From Limosilactobacillus oris (lineage in GTDB: Bacteria; Bacillota; Bacilli; Lactobacillales; Lactobacillaceae), in the NCBI RefSeq assembly GCF_025311495.1, contig NZ_CP104398.1, positions 1,736,001 through 1,800,000 of the forward strand: a stretch of DNA of 64,000 nt. Direction: 5' to 3'. A program made the position numbers and the translations under genes. This document shows positions 41,611 through 51,060 of this stretch, one piece after another. Every line of letters starts with the position of its first letter. Positions within the stretch are counted from its first letter, which is position 1. Under the pieces are notes generated by a model, which was not told the DNA's origin, searched no databases, and worked only from the letters and a program-made list of their open reading frames with translations.

Positions 41611-42195
41611 TGCCTGAGTATATAATTTTAGCTGGAGTAAATGGCGCAGGTAAAAGTACTCTATATAGGTCTCTATTAAACAGTGATAAGAATTATGCGT
41701 TGATTAATTGCGGATGAGATTTTGCAGTCAATGCATGGAGATTGGCATTCGAATCTGGATAATTTAAAAGCAATGCGGGTTGCTGTTGCTAAATTAAAGC
41801 AAGAGTTGTTGTCGGGACATAATGTTATCCAGGAGACGACGCCTGCTTCAAGCCGGAAGGGAATTTTAAAATTTATTAACTTTGCCAAGAAACAAGGGTA
41901 TACAGTGCGCTTGGAATATGTAGGTTTGGCAAGCGCCGAATTAGCTGTTAGTCGAGTTCAATCACGAGTTTCTAAAGGCAGACATGGTGTAAGCTCGGAC
42001 TTAGTTACTCGAAGATATACTAGGAGCCTCCAGCGATTGGCTGAGCTCTATGATGAATTTGATGCAGTAGAACTTTGGGATGATAGTCTGAGTGACACGG
42101 AGTTAATATACTCGGCGGATCACGGCAAAGTGCTCATCAATAAAAGTAAGGACTATAATTGGGTTCTTGATAGCATCAAGGAAAAACATAGTTAA
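41610..42195 (+). pseudogene. Frameshifted zeta-toxin-like P-loop kinase
   Basis: ATG 41610 opens YIILAGVNGAGKSTLYRSLL, a Walker A kinase start. An extra T near 41708-41709 shifts the frame after YALIN, and the rest continues as ADEILQSMHGDWHSN to 42195. The second part contains VIQETTPAS, ELAVSRVQSRVSKGRHGVSSD and RRYTRSL, as in zeta-toxin/UDP-GlcNAc-kinase relatives. The restored length would be about 194 residues. Loss of the toxin with the antitoxin kept is the expected decay order. Confidence 0.8.
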
Positions 42196-42202
42196 ATTTT
42201 GA

Positions 42203-42248
42203 AAAGCAGTTTGTACCTTGAATGGGCACCGGCTGCTTTTTTTTTTTA
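42203..42248 (+). terminator. Terminator after the toxin remnant
   Basis: AAAGCAG pairs with CTGCTTT, with GT/AC inside, and runs into a long T tract. Confidence 0.75.
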
Positions 42249-42308
42249 GCTAATTGTGATTATTTACCTTTTAGTAAAATCCATCAATGTTTACTATCTT
42301 CGCCTAAA

Positions 42309-42323
42309 TGAAAGCGCTATACT
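42309..42323 (+). promoter_or_regulatory. cre-like site overlapping the lacLM -10 box
   Basis: TGAAAGCGCTATAC matches the catabolite-responsive element TGWAANCGNTNWCA at 12 of 14 positions. It overlaps TATACT (42318-42323), a likely -10 box. CcpA binding here would block lacLM on glucose. Confidence 0.5.
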
Positions 42324-42359
42324 GAAACTGGATAGTTTTAGTGAGGAGGTTTTTCATTC

Positions 42360-44309
42360 ATGGATGCAGATATTAAATGGTTGGACGATCCGGAGACCTT
42401 CCGGGTCAACCAGTTGCCCGCCCATAGCGATCACTATTACTATGGCAACTATGCGGAGTGGGCGCACCACCGCAGCCGCTTCGTTCAATCCCTCGATGGG
42501 CAGTGGCAGTTTCAGTTTGCCCCGAACCCGCAGGAACGGCCGGCGGACTTCTCTGCCGTTGACTACGACACAGCCAACTTTGGCACGATTGAGGTGCCGA
42601 GTGAAATTGAGCTCAGTGACTACGCCCAGAACAATTACATTAACACCCTGATTCCGTGGGAAGGAAAGATTTACCGGCGGCCAGCTTATGCCGTGGATGG
42701 CCAGAATAAAGAGGCGGGCTCCTTTAGCACCGGGGCTGACAATACCGTTGGCCTCTACCGGAAGCAGTTTGACCTTGACCCGGCACTGCGCGGTCGGCAA
42801 ATCCGGGTCCGCTTTGCCGGGGTCGAGCGGGCGATGTATCTCTGGCTCAACGGCCACTTTATTGGCTATGCCGAGGACAGTTTTACCCCATCCGAATTTG
42901 ACCTGACCCCGTACATTCAGGACGAGGGCAACGTCATGGCGGTCGAAGTCTTTAAGCACAGCACCGCTTCCTGGCTGGAAGACCAGGATATGTTCCGCTT
43001 CTCCGGGATTTTCCGTTCCGTTGACCTCTTAGCCCAACCGACAATCCATGTGGAGGACATGACCATCCGGCCAACCGTTGATGATGACTACCAAAACGGC
43101 CACTTTAACCTGGAGCTGCAATTGGCTGGCGAACAGGCCGGGACCGTGCACGTGGTTGCCAAGGATGCCGATGGTCAGGTAATTGTCGACCAGACGAAAC
43201 CAGTCGCTGCCAGCATCCGCTTGGCTGAAACGGCAGTCAAGAATGTCCACCTCTGGGATAACCACCAGCCCTCCCTCTATCAGCTGCTGGTTGAGGTCAA
43301 GGACGGAGCGGGGCGCCTGGTCGAACTGGTCCCATACCGGTTTGGCTTCCGGCGGATTGAAATCAGCCCAGACCACATCGTCCTGCTGAACGGTAAACGG
43401 CTAATTATCAACGGGGTCAACCGCCACGAATGGGACGATCAGCGGGGCCGTTCCGTCACGCTAGCTGACATGAAAAAGGACATTCAGACCTTTAAAGAAA
43501 ATAACATCAACGCCGTCCGGACCTGCCACTACCCGGACCAGCTACCGTGGTACAGCATGTGTGATGACAATGGCATCTACATGATGGCCGAAAACAACTT
43601 GGAGTCGCACGCCACCTGGCAAAAGATGGGCAGTGTCGCCCCGTCATACAACGTGCCGGGCTCCGTTCCTCAATGGAAGGAAGCGGTGGTGGACCGTGCC
43701 CGGACTAACTACGAGACCTTTAAGAACCACCCGGCCATCCTCTTCTGGTCGCTGGGGAACGAGTCCTTCGTCGGTGATGACATGGTAGCCATGCAGCAAT
43801 TCTACAAGGAGCATGACGACAGCCGCCTGGTCCACTACGAAGGGGTCTGTCATACTCACGATTATAGTGACCAGATTCCAAGCATGGATAAGGCCAACTA
43901 CCTGCCAGCCGGTGGGACCAAGGACTACCGCGACCAGGTTTCCGACGTCGAGAGCTGGATGTACCTGCCGCCAAAGCAGGTGGAGGAATACCTGCAAAAT
44001 AACCCGGACAAGCCGTTTATGGAGTGTGAATACATGCATGACATGGGAAACTCCTGCGGGGGAATGGGCTCCTACATCGCCCTGCTCGACAAGTACCCGC
44101 AATACTTCGGCGGCTTCATCTGGGACTTTATCGACCAGGCCCTTCAGGTCAAGGATCCAGTTAGCGGCAAGCTGGTAATGCGCTACGGTGGCGACTTTGA
44201 CGACCACCACTCCGATTATGAATTTTCTGGCGATGGCTTGATGTTTGCGGATCGGACACCAAAGCCGGCAATGCAGGAGGTACGGTACTACTATGGATTA
44301 CACAAATAA
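42360..44309 (+). CDS. lacL: Beta-galactosidase large subunit LacL
   Basis: LacL and LacM together form the heterodimeric GH2 lactase of lactobacilli. The 649 residues contain the sugar-binding and immunoglobulin-like domains and the catalytic barrel. The acid/base E468 lies in GNESF, and the nucleophile E557 in [18 protein letters not shown] precedes ATG 42360 by 10 bases. The protein lacks the C-terminal GH2 region, which is supplied by lacM, and their genes overlap by 17 bases. Cytosolic. Regulation probably includes CcpA. Confidence 0.97.
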   Translation: MDADIKWLDDPETFRVNQLPAHSDHYYYGNYAEWAHHRSRFVQSLDGQWQFQFAPNPQERPADFSAVDYDTANFGTIEVPSEIELSDYAQNNYINTLIPWEGKIYRRPAYAVDGQNKEAGSFSTGADNTVGLYRKQFDLDPALRGRQIRVRFAGVERAMYLWLNGHFIGYAEDSFTPSEFDLTPYIQDEGNVMAVEVFKHSTASWLEDQDMFRFSGIFRSVDLLAQPTIHVEDMTIRPTVDDDYQNGHFNLELQLAGEQAGTVHVVAKDADGQVIVDQTKPVAASIRLAETAVKNVHLWDNHQPSLYQLLVEVKDGAGRLVELVPYRFGFRRIEISPDHIVLLNGKRLIINGVNRHEWDDQRGRSVTLADMKKDIQTFKENNINAVRTCHYPDQLPWYSMCDDNGIYMMAENNLESHATWQKMGSVAPSYNVPGSVPQWKEAVVDRARTNYETFKNHPAILFWSLGNESFVGDDMVAMQQFYKEHDDSRLVHYEGVCHTHDYSDQIPSMDKANYLPAGGTKDYRDQVSDVESWMYLPPKQVEEYLQNNPDKPFMECEYMHDMGNSCGGMGSYIALLDKYPQYFGGFIWDFIDQALQVKDPVSGKLVMRYGGDFDDHHSDYEFSGDGLMFADRTPKPAMQEVRYYYGLHK

Positions 44310-45246
44310 ATTACACGTTGTTTATGGTGACGGTTCGCTCGGCGTTGGCGGTGCTGGCTTTCACTACATCTTCTCCTACGAGCGGGGCGGCCTGGAATCG
44401 TTAAAACTGAACGGGAAGGAGTGGCTCTACCGGACGCCAGTGCCGACTTTCTGGCGGGCCACAACGGATAACGACCGGGGGAGCGGCTTCAATATCAAGT
44501 CGGCCCAGTGGCTGAGTGCGGACTACTTCCAGAAGTGTACCGCCATTGACGTTACGGTGGATGACCACGACTTTGGCGGCCTGCCACTGGACAACGACCA
44601 CTACTCGAATGAAGAAACGGCTGAAAAAGTGACGGTTGCCTACACCTTTGAGACACTGACGGTCCCGGCAACCACGGTCACAATGACCTATACAGTGGAA
44701 GTGGGCGGGCCAATTACTGTCCACGTTCACTATACGGGCAAGGAAGGGTTGCCAGAGTTACCCGTGATGGGCGTCCGGCTGGTAATGCCGACCCTGGCAG
44801 AGGGCTTTGAATACCAAGGCCTATCTGGTGAAACCTACCCGGACCGGATGGCTGGCGCTGAACACGGCGTCTACCAAATCAATGGTCTGCCGGTCGCCAA
44901 ATACCTAGTTCCCCAGGAAAACGGGATGCATATGGCGACCGACTGGGTCGAAGTGACCCGGACGACGACCCAGAACAATGCTGATTACGACGGGCAGCCG
45001 TTCAGCCTGAAGGTGGCAAAGGTGGACCACCCATTTGCCTTTAGCTGCCTGCCATACACGGCGGAGGAGCTGGAAAACGCGACCCACATCGAAGAACTGC
45101 CCCTGGAGCGGCGGACGGTGATGGTAATTGCCGGTGCGGTTCGGGGTGTCGGTGGAATCGACAGCTGGGGGGCTGATGTCGAGCAGCGCTACCACATTCC
45201 GGCCACTAAAGACATTGATTTTAGCTTTGTCCTAAACGCTAAGTAA
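44293..45246 (+). CDS. lacM: Beta-galactosidase small subunit LacM
   Basis: The 317 residues match the C-terminal beta-sandwich of LacZ (Bgal small chain): [18 protein letters not shown] near the N-terminus and [18 protein letters not shown] near the end. ATG 44293 lies seven bases after AGGAGGTACGG, inside the end of lacL, so the two are translationally coupled. It completes the active site of LacL. Confidence 0.96.
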   Translation: MDYTNKLHVVYGDGSLGVGGAGFHYIFSYERGGLESLKLNGKEWLYRTPVPTFWRATTDNDRGSGFNIKSAQWLSADYFQKCTAIDVTVDDHDFGGLPLDNDHYSNEETAEKVTVAYTFETLTVPATTVTMTYTVEVGGPITVHVHYTGKEGLPELPVMGVRLVMPTLAEGFEYQGLSGETYPDRMAGAEHGVYQINGLPVAKYLVPQENGMHMATDWVEVTRTTTQNNADYDGQPFSLKVAKVDHPFAFSCLPYTAEELENATHIEELPLERRTVMVIAGAVRGVGGIDSWGADVEQRYHIPATKDIDFSFVLNAK

Positions 45247-45382
45247 TAGGTCAACAATGGGGAAGGCGAGGTCTAACTTGCCTAATTGCCCTGGCTGCTG
45301 CTTGAGGAGGGAAAATTGCTGATTTACCAGTGTTTGCCCTGCCAGCTAGCCACTCTGCTGTTGCATTTTTAGCGCTAAATTA

Positions 45383-45419
45383 GCAACGAGGCTGAGGTTA
45401 TTCTCAGCCTCGTTTTTGC
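45383..45419 (+). terminator. Terminator after lacLM
   Basis: AACGAGGCTGAG pairs perfectly with CTCAGCCTCGTT, followed by T5. The 136 bases before it hold nothing I can support. Confidence 0.92.
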
Positions 45420-45482
45420 TTTTCTCGGTTGCTTCTTATATCATGGAGAACAACGAATGATACGGAAAGGAGTGCTGTGAAA

Positions 45483-46004
45483 ATGCAGATTAAGCAAGCG
45501 ACGGCCGCTGACCTAGCGGCGGTTTGCCGGTTTTACCAAGAAGTCTGTGCCCAGCAGCAGGACGACGAATACGGAGCTGATTGGCACTGGGGCGTTTATC
45601 CCAACCGGGAGCTCTTAGCCGACCGGATTGATAACGGGATGGTAGTCGAGGGGCTGGTAAATGGTCAAGTTGCCACTGTCGGAATCTTGACGACCGGGGA
45701 GGACCCCAATTACCGTCAGGTTGACTGGGCAATAGCAGCACCAGAGCAGCAGATAACCGTCCTCCACCTATTTGCCGTCAGCAAGAATTTTCGGGGCCAG
45801 GGCCTGGCTAAGCAAATGCTCCAGAAATTATTTGAATTTGCCAAGAACAAGGGGTACGCGGTAATGCACCTCGACGTGATGAAGGGCAATGTCCCGGCCG
45901 AACGGGCATACGTTAAGAGCGGTTTTCGCTTTGCCGGCGAAGTAGTCCTCCATTACGAAGACATTGGCGACACCAGTGCCCACATGTATGAACGAAAGTT
46001 GTAA
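45483..46004 (+). CDS. GNAT-family N-acetyltransferase
   Basis: The 173 residues begin MQIKQATAADLAAVCRFYQ and carry the acetyl-CoA loop in NFRGQGLAKQMLQ (R-x-x-G-x-G/A pattern), followed by MHLDVMKGNVPAERAYVKSGF, the usual GNAT C-terminal half. ATG 45483 is 10 bases after AAAGGAG. The substrate is unknown. Confidence 0.9.
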   Translation: MQIKQATAADLAAVCRFYQEVCAQQQDDEYGADWHWGVYPNRELLADRIDNGMVVEGLVNGQVATVGILTTGEDPNYRQVDWAIAAPEQQITVLHLFAVSKNFRGQGLAKQMLQKLFEFAKNKGYAVMHLDVMKGNVPAERAYVKSGFRFAGEVVLHYEDIGDTSAHMYERKL

Positions 46005-46006
46005 AG

Positions 46007-46052
46007 CAAACGCCCGCGCGAGCGACTTGATGTCGGAAGCGTGAGCGTTTTT
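46007..46052. terminator. Shared terminator between GNAT and RclA-like genes
   Basis: AAACGC...GCGTTT with further G/C pairs and T5 on the plus strand lies between the two convergent genes. Confidence 0.6.
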
Positions 46053-46054
46053 AA

Positions 46055-47392
46055 CTATTGCGGCTTTTTGAGGAGGTCATTAAAGGCCTCGCTGATGGTT
46101 GGATGGGTGTAAATCTGGTCACGGAGCATGGTGTAGGGGAGTTTAGCCCGCATTGCCAGGGCAACCATGTTGATGATTTCATGGGCTTCCGGTGCGTAGA
46201 GGGTGGCACCGAGGATGAGCTTGGTCTGCGGATCAACTAGTATTTTGAGGATCCCGCGCTGATCCTTTAGCACCTTAGCCTTTGGGATGGCAGCGACGGG
46301 GAGCTTAAACAGTAGGTAATCCTGTCCTTGAGCGTGGGCCTGCTTTTCGGTTAAGCCAACTTGGGCGAGCGGTGGCTCAATAAAGACGCTGGTTGGGACG
46401 ACCCCACGGTTACTGATACGGCGGGTGCCGTCGCCGAAAAGCTCATCCTTGATGATTCGGAAGTCGTCCAGGGAAATATAAGTAAACTGGGGACCGCCCT
46501 TAACATCGCCAATGGCCCATACACCGGGCACCGTGGTGTGGAGCTGGTCATCGACCTTGATGGCGCCCCGATCGTCAACGGCAATCCCGGTATTTTCCAG
46601 TCCGAGCTTTGCCGTTGCTGGCCGGCGTCCGGTGGCAGCGAGAATTTTATCGGCGGCCAGTTGGGTAGCATGACCATCGCGGCTGATTTCCACTTGGACT
46701 TGCCCATTGGCCGTGCTGACCTGGTCGATGTTGACCCCGAGGTGGAAGGTAATGCCGAGCTGTTCTAAGTTGGCTTTGACCATCGCCACGACGTCCGTGT
46801 CTTCACGGGGGAGGAATTCCTGGTGGTGGTCAACCACGGTCACCTGGGCGCCGAATTCGGCAAACATGCTGGCAAACTCCAGGCCGATGTAGCCAGCACC
46901 GATGATTACCAATTTCTGCGGCAGACTGTCCAGTTCCATTGCGCTCGTGGATGTCAGCAGGGCCGGACTCTCCCGCAGGCCGGGGATGGGCGGGACGGTT
47001 GGCTGGGCCCCGGTGTTGATGAAGATTCGCTTACCGGTGAATTTCTGGGGACCAGTTGCGGTATCGACGGTAATTGTATGGTCACTGGTAAAGTGGGCGG
47101 TCCCGTCCAGGACGGTGATGGTGTCCTCGTCGGCGAGCATGTGGTAGTTCTTGTCCCGCAGCTGGGCAACCATTTCCCGCTTGCCCCGGATGGCGGTCGC
47201 AAAGTCAGTACCGCGGGCGGCCTCGGTAATCAGCCGTTTAGAGGGGAGGCAGGCAATGTTGATGCAGGTGCCCCCGTACATTTCCCGTGACTTTTCTACG
47301 ACGAGCACCTCTTCGCCTTGTTGGGCGAGAAATTTGGCGAGTGTTTTTCCACCCTTGCCAAAACCAATAATGATGTTTTGCACTGTCTTCAT
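46055..47392 (-). CDS. rclA: RclA-like flavin-dependent disulfide reductase
   Basis: The 445 residues are a class I pyridine nucleotide-disulfide oxidoreductase. The N-terminus has IIIGFGKGGKTLA (FAD site), the redox pair C43/C48 lies in GGTCINIACLPSK, and NAD(P) binding is by IIGAGYIGLEFASMF. The C-terminal part contains VAAIPKAKVLKD and LRDQIYTHPTISEAFNDL. These blocks resemble E. coli RclA, a copper-dependent flavin reductase that protects against reactive chlorine, more than lipoamide or glutathione reductase. AAGGAGGAA precedes the start. A protective role in the gut is inferred. No rclR, rclB or rclC gene is adjacent. Confidence 0.85.
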   Translation of the reverse strand: MKTVQNIIIGFGKGGKTLAKFLAQQGEEVLVVEKSREMYGGTCINIACLPSKRLITEAARGTDFATAIRGKREMVAQLRDKNYHMLADEDTITVLDGTAHFTSDHTITVDTATGPQKFTGKRIFINTGAQPTVPPIPGLRESPALLTSTSAMELDSLPQKLVIIGAGYIGLEFASMFAEFGAQVTVVDHHQEFLPREDTDVVAMVKANLEQLGITFHLGVNIDQVSTANGQVQVEISRDGHATQLAADKILAATGRRPATAKLGLENTGIAVDDRGAIKVDDQLHTTVPGVWAIGDVKGGPQFTYISLDDFRIIKDELFGDGTRRISNRGVVPTSVFIEPPLAQVGLTEKQAHAQGQDYLLFKLPVAAIPKAKVLKDQRGILKILVDPQTKLILGATLYAPEAHEIINMVALAMRAKLPYTMLRDQIYTHPTISEAFNDLLKKPQ

Positions 47393-47529
47393 TGCTTCTT
47401 CCTCCTTAAAGTTGGGTTTCAGCTTGAATTATACCGGGAAAGTGGGGGGTGTCACGCAATCTGCCTGGGGCGATAGTTACGTATATGTGATTACGAGGAA
47501 CCTTAAAATAAATGTTTTTTTGAATACGG

Positions 47530-47558
47530 TTACATTTCGACGAATCCTCCTGTATAAT
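47530..47558 (+). promoter_or_regulatory. Promoter of the lrgAB operon
   Basis: TTACAT (47530-47535), a 17-bp spacer and TATAAT (47553-47558). Confidence 0.7.
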
Positions 47559-47600
47559 AGTTTGTGAAATTATCAAATTAAAACTAAGGAGGATGCCATT

Positions 47601-48023
47601 ATGTCAAGAAAAGATAATAATCACAAACCAGCACCGGTCCTGTTTCAGTGTGCGATTTTCGCCGGTATTTTATGGGTCGCTAGCATTATTTCGGCGCTCT
47701 GTCCGCCATCGTTCACGGTACCGACTCCAGTGATTGGGCTGATTTTGCTCTATCTTCTATTAATCCTTGGGGTGGTCAAATTGGAATGGGTTGAGAATCT
47801 AGGGATGTTCTTGATTAGTCTGATTGGCTTCCTCTTTGTGCCATCAGGAATTCAGATTGCTAATGATTTAGGAATTTTACAACGGGAAGGCTGGCAAATT
47901 CTCCTGGTAATCCTGGTAGCAACAGTGTCTTTGCTGGTAGTAACCGCTTATGTTGCCCGGTTGGTCATTGCTATTCACAAGCGAATCGCGGGAGGTCAAG
48001 ATCATGACAGCATTAACCAATAA
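47601..48023 (+). CDS. lrgA: LrgA/CidA holin-like membrane protein
   Basis: The 140 residues have four hydrophobic helices and the family elements FTVPTPVIGLILLYLLL and FLFVPSGIQI. LrgA-type proteins influence murein hydrolase export, programmed lysis and, in several species, pyruvate uptake together with LrgB. AAGGAGG precedes ATG 47601. It overlaps lrgB by 20 bases. No LytSR regulator is adjacent. Confidence 0.88.
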   Translation: MSRKDNNHKPAPVLFQCAIFAGILWVASIISALCPPSFTVPTPVIGLILLYLLLILGVVKLEWVENLGMFLISLIGFLFVPSGIQIANDLGILQREGWQILLVILVATVSLLVVTAYVARLVIAIHKRIAGGQDHDSINQ

Positions 48024-48735
48024 CTTAGCCCTGCCATTTACCGGGATTTTTATATCGCTGTTTGTCTTCCTGCTTGGACAGTGGCTCTTTAAGAAAAGCA
48101 AGGGCTTCTTTCTCTTTCAGCCGCTCTTTTTTGGAATGGTGGCTGGAATTATCATTCTAATTATCTGGGGTAAAATTCAGGGGACGTCAACTGCTTACGT
48201 CTACCGGCACTTTTATAAGCCGGGTGGGGATATTATCTTCTGGTTTTTGAACCCGGCGACGATTGCCTTTGCGATTCCGCTTTTTAAGCGTAATGATGTC
48301 CTCAAAAAATACTGGCTTGATATTCTGATTTCCCTGGTGATCTCCACAATTCTCTGCCTCTTCATTATTCTTGGCGCTAGTAAGCTGGTGGGATTGTCAC
48401 ACTCCTCGGCTGCTGCCATGCTACCACAGGCGGCGACTACAGCGATTGCGATGCCGGTCGCCGAAGCAATTGGTGGTAACCCTGCGGTGACTGCCATTGC
48501 CTGCATCATCAAGGCCGTGATTGTTTATGCCCTAGCGGATGTCTTTATCAAGGCTTTTCGACTCCAACGCTCACAGATTGGGTTAGGATTGGGCCTTGGT
48601 ACTGGAGCAACGATTGGTTCTGCCAAGGCACTTGAATTTGGGGTCCTCGAAGGTGCGATGGCTTCAGTCTGCGTCGTTGTCTCTGGAATTATTATTGACC
48701 TGGTAGTGATTCCTTTTGCCCGCTTGTTCATGTAA
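48004..48735 (+). CDS. lrgB: LrgB/CidB family membrane protein
   Basis: The 243 residues have seven or eight hydrophobic helices and the LrgB signature region LPQAATTAIAMPVAEAIGG followed by AIACIIKAV and GTGATIGSAKAL. It is the partner of LrgA. ATG 48004 follows GGGAGG. A small hairpin with T6 (GTCGGC with GCCGGC, near 48748-48772) may end the pair. Confidence 0.9.
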   Translation: MTALTNNLALPFTGIFISLFVFLLGQWLFKKSKGFFLFQPLFFGMVAGIIILIIWGKIQGTSTAYVYRHFYKPGGDIIFWFLNPATIAFAIPLFKRNDVLKKYWLDILISLVISTILCLFIILGASKLVGLSHSSAAAMLPQAATTAIAMPVAEAIGGNPAVTAIACIIKAVIVYALADVFIKAFRLQRSQIGLGLGLGTGATIGSAKALEFGVLEGAMASVCVVVSGIIIDLVVIPFARLFM

Positions 48736-48805
48736 ATTAGTTTTTTGGTCGGCCATGATGCCGGCTTTTTTGTTATGTTATAATCGAAAGAAAATGGAGG
48801 CGGTA

Positions 48806-49117
48806 ATGGTGGTAACAATGGACGAACAATTTATCCAAGCTGTCCTTGACACTGTTGACCTGATTCCCTACGGTCGGGTTGCCACGTATGGTCAAATTGC
48901 CCGCATCATTTGCCGCCCCCATAATGCCCGCTTGGTTGGTAAGACCTTAGGGAAGTACGGTGGCCGGGGTAAACACCCCTGTCACCGGGTGGTTACTGCT
49001 AATGGTCGGCTTGCACCAGGCTGGTTGGACCAGCGACCAATGCTGCTGGCTGAAGGAGTCCCATTTAAGGATGAATGCCACGTTGATATTAGCCACTGTC
49101 ACTGGCAGGGGATTTGA
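48806..49117 (+). CDS. Alkyltransferase-like DNA repair protein (MGMT family)
   Basis: The 103 residues cover only the MGMT DNA-binding domain: IPYGRVATYGQIAR, ARLVGKTLGK and KHPCHRVVTANG, with the active-site Cys present in PCHRV. Proteins of this size act as minimal alkylguanine transferases or, when Cys is missing, as damage sensors; the retained Cys favours repair activity. ATG 48806 is five bases after GGAGG; ATG 48818 is an alternative. Confidence 0.85.
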   Translation: MVVTMDEQFIQAVLDTVDLIPYGRVATYGQIARIICRPHNARLVGKTLGKYGGRGKHPCHRVVTANGRLAPGWLDQRPMLLAEGVPFKDECHVDISHCHWQGI

Positions 49118-49212
49118 TTCTGGGGACAAATAAACAGGATAAAAAAGATTGCCTATTATGTTTTAAAAGTGGTAGAGTGAGAAACGAGATATTATGATAG
49201 GGAGAATGCTAG

Positions 49213-50748
49213 ATGGCTGATAAATATGACCAAATCAGGTCAGCGCTGAAGGAACCTAAGCTGCATGCCAAGATGTTTGCTTGCCGATTTGGCTTGGAAG
49301 CTAAAAAGCATCGTGTATTGACGAATGGTCGGGCAAGTCGTTACCCGTACCCGGTTAGCTTGCGTTCGCGACAGCACAACATATACCTGAACTCTGGCTT
49401 TACAGATGACATGATTGACTTTGAAACGCCGCCGGTAGTAGGAAGTATGCAGGCGGTACGTCACTTGAAGATGCTGGAACAGATCATGATCCAGCATCTC
49501 CACAATGACGAGCGGCTCTGGCCGTTGAGTATGGCACCGGCGCCACTGTACCAAAATGACCTGGAGTTCCTGCGTGATGATTATAGTAAGCCGTGGGACC
49601 AGGAAAATCATGATTACCTGGGAAATAAATATGGTATTGTGAAGGAAATTATGGGGGACGTTCACATCAATTTTGGACTGGACGAACAGTTGATTGCTGA
49701 ACTCTACCATCGTTTCTATCAAGATGAGTATGCTAGTGAGGTTGACTTCCGTAACCACCTCTACTTTAAGCTTGCCCAGGTCTATTACCTTTACCAATGG
49801 CTCTTTACATACTTATATGGGGCCAGTCCGGTTACTGAAGACATGCCGGAGAGCTTCCCTGACAACTTAGAATTGCCGGTGCGAAGTATCCGGGCGAGTG
49901 AATTTGGTGATGATAATATTACTAGCGAACGGGTTACTTATAATTCGTTGGAGGAACATGTGGGCCAGCTCCAGGAGTTTATGGATAACGGAACCTTTTA
50001 TAGTTTAAAAGAGTTTTTTGGACCAGTTCGCTTGCGGGGCCACAACCAGGACGTTACCGACCTTAAGGGTTCACTGGCAAAAGGGGTTGATTATCTTGAA
50101 TTTCGTAATTTCGACCTCGACCCCTTGTCCAGGACCGGAATAAGTGACGATACGATTAACTTTTTAGAGTTGCTTTTGCTGAACGCTTTGGTAACCCCAT
50201 TGCCGGATAATTTGATTGACCGGCTGGCGAAGGCGCGGCAACTTAATAATGAAGTAGCCTTGCAAAAGCCTAAGGATCAGACGGACTGGATGAAAGAGAC
50301 GGCGAGTGCGTTAATTGCGGATTTGCAAACCTTTGTAGAAGAGTTTAACGCGCCGCGGGAGTACCGGCTTGCGCTGACTTTTGCTAAGCGGCGGGTGGAA
50401 GATCCATCATTAACAATCAGCGGCCAGTTAGCTGACCAGATCGAAAATGGCAACTTGCTGTCGTTTGGGTTAAAAATTGCCAATGACCGGTATACGAATA
50501 ACATTAACTACCAGCACCCGTTGCAGGCCATCAGCAAGGACTATTCCGACGATGTGCAGCAGCTGATTCGGGCGGCGATTGAACTTGGTGTTGAATTTAA
50601 CCTGGCTCCCGACCAGGTAACCCTGGCGGTGGGCGACCACCGGGAAAGCTACCGGGCGCAAGAGGCCTTTGACTTTAGCAAGGGGGCCCGGGACTTTATT
50701 CTGAACATTTTCCCAGAAGCAGCCGCTTTTAAGGAAGAGGTAAGTTAA
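49213..50748 (+). CDS. gshA: Glutamate-cysteine ligase-like protein
   Basis: The 511 residues resemble the gamma-glutamylcysteine synthetase domain of Gram-positive GshA/GshF: FGLEAKKHRVLTNGRASRYPYP near residue 26, FETPPVVGSM, ERLWPLSMAP and GDVHINFGLDEQLI. The GshB-type ATP-grasp domain found at the C-terminus of full GshF (about 750 residues) is absent, so only gamma-glutamylcysteine would be made unless another gene completes glutathione. The sequence is fairly divergent, so the substrate is uncertain. ATG 49213 follows TAGGGAGAATGC. Confidence 0.75.
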   Translation: MADKYDQIRSALKEPKLHAKMFACRFGLEAKKHRVLTNGRASRYPYPVSLRSRQHNIYLNSGFTDDMIDFETPPVVGSMQAVRHLKMLEQIMIQHLHNDERLWPLSMAPAPLYQNDLEFLRDDYSKPWDQENHDYLGNKYGIVKEIMGDVHINFGLDEQLIAELYHRFYQDEYASEVDFRNHLYFKLAQVYYLYQWLFTYLYGASPVTEDMPESFPDNLELPVRSIRASEFGDDNITSERVTYNSLEEHVGQLQEFMDNGTFYSLKEFFGPVRLRGHNQDVTDLKGSLAKGVDYLEFRNFDLDPLSRTGISDDTINFLELLLLNALVTPLPDNLIDRLAKARQLNNEVALQKPKDQTDWMKETASALIADLQTFVEEFNAPREYRLALTFAKRRVEDPSLTISGQLADQIENGNLLSFGLKIANDRYTNNINYQHPLQAISKDYSDDVQQLIRAAIELGVEFNLAPDQVTLAVGDHRESYRAQEAFDFSKGARDFILNIFPEAAAFKEEVS

Positions 50749-50837
50749 CTTACAGACAAGTGGGTGGGCCGAAGCTAGGCTGATTAGTACCTAGTCCCAG
50801 CCTTGTCTACCGCGCTGTGACATTATGAGCTTTAAAA

Positions 50838-51045
50838 TAGCAAAGAGGCTGGGAGATTTTCCCGGCCTCTTGCTAGTTCTTAACTATTATAAAGATAACG
50901 TGGAAAATAACCACAAGGCTAGTGTCTAGCGCCGCGAAGCAAGGCTATTTGCCTACGAACGATAGCCGACCCGTGCCGTGTCAACTATCGTCCTAGGCTA
51001 GTCATACGCCTTGTCAAGGAGGTTATTTCCCACTCACTCTTTAAA
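50838..51045 (-). repeat. Structured intergenic element A, copy 2
   Basis: On the minus strand this matches 27452-27640, with about 24 extra bases in the middle (GCAAATAGCC...). The outer stem GTGGGAAATAACC / GGTTATTTTCCAC is kept. Inner stems read ACAAGGC/GCCTTGT and GAC/GTC where copy 1 has ACAGGGC/GCCCTGT and GGC/GCC, so paired bases changed together. With the flanking 50749-50837 stretch, in which I see no gene, it fills the gap before the next gene. Confidence 0.8.
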
Positions 51046-51060
51046 AAAGGAGATAGAGAG

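Noticed and set aside
45316-45372. 18-codon frame with GAGGAGGG upstream and a C-x-x-C, after lacM
   Set aside because: No relation to anything known, a TTG start and a very short length; chance is more likely.
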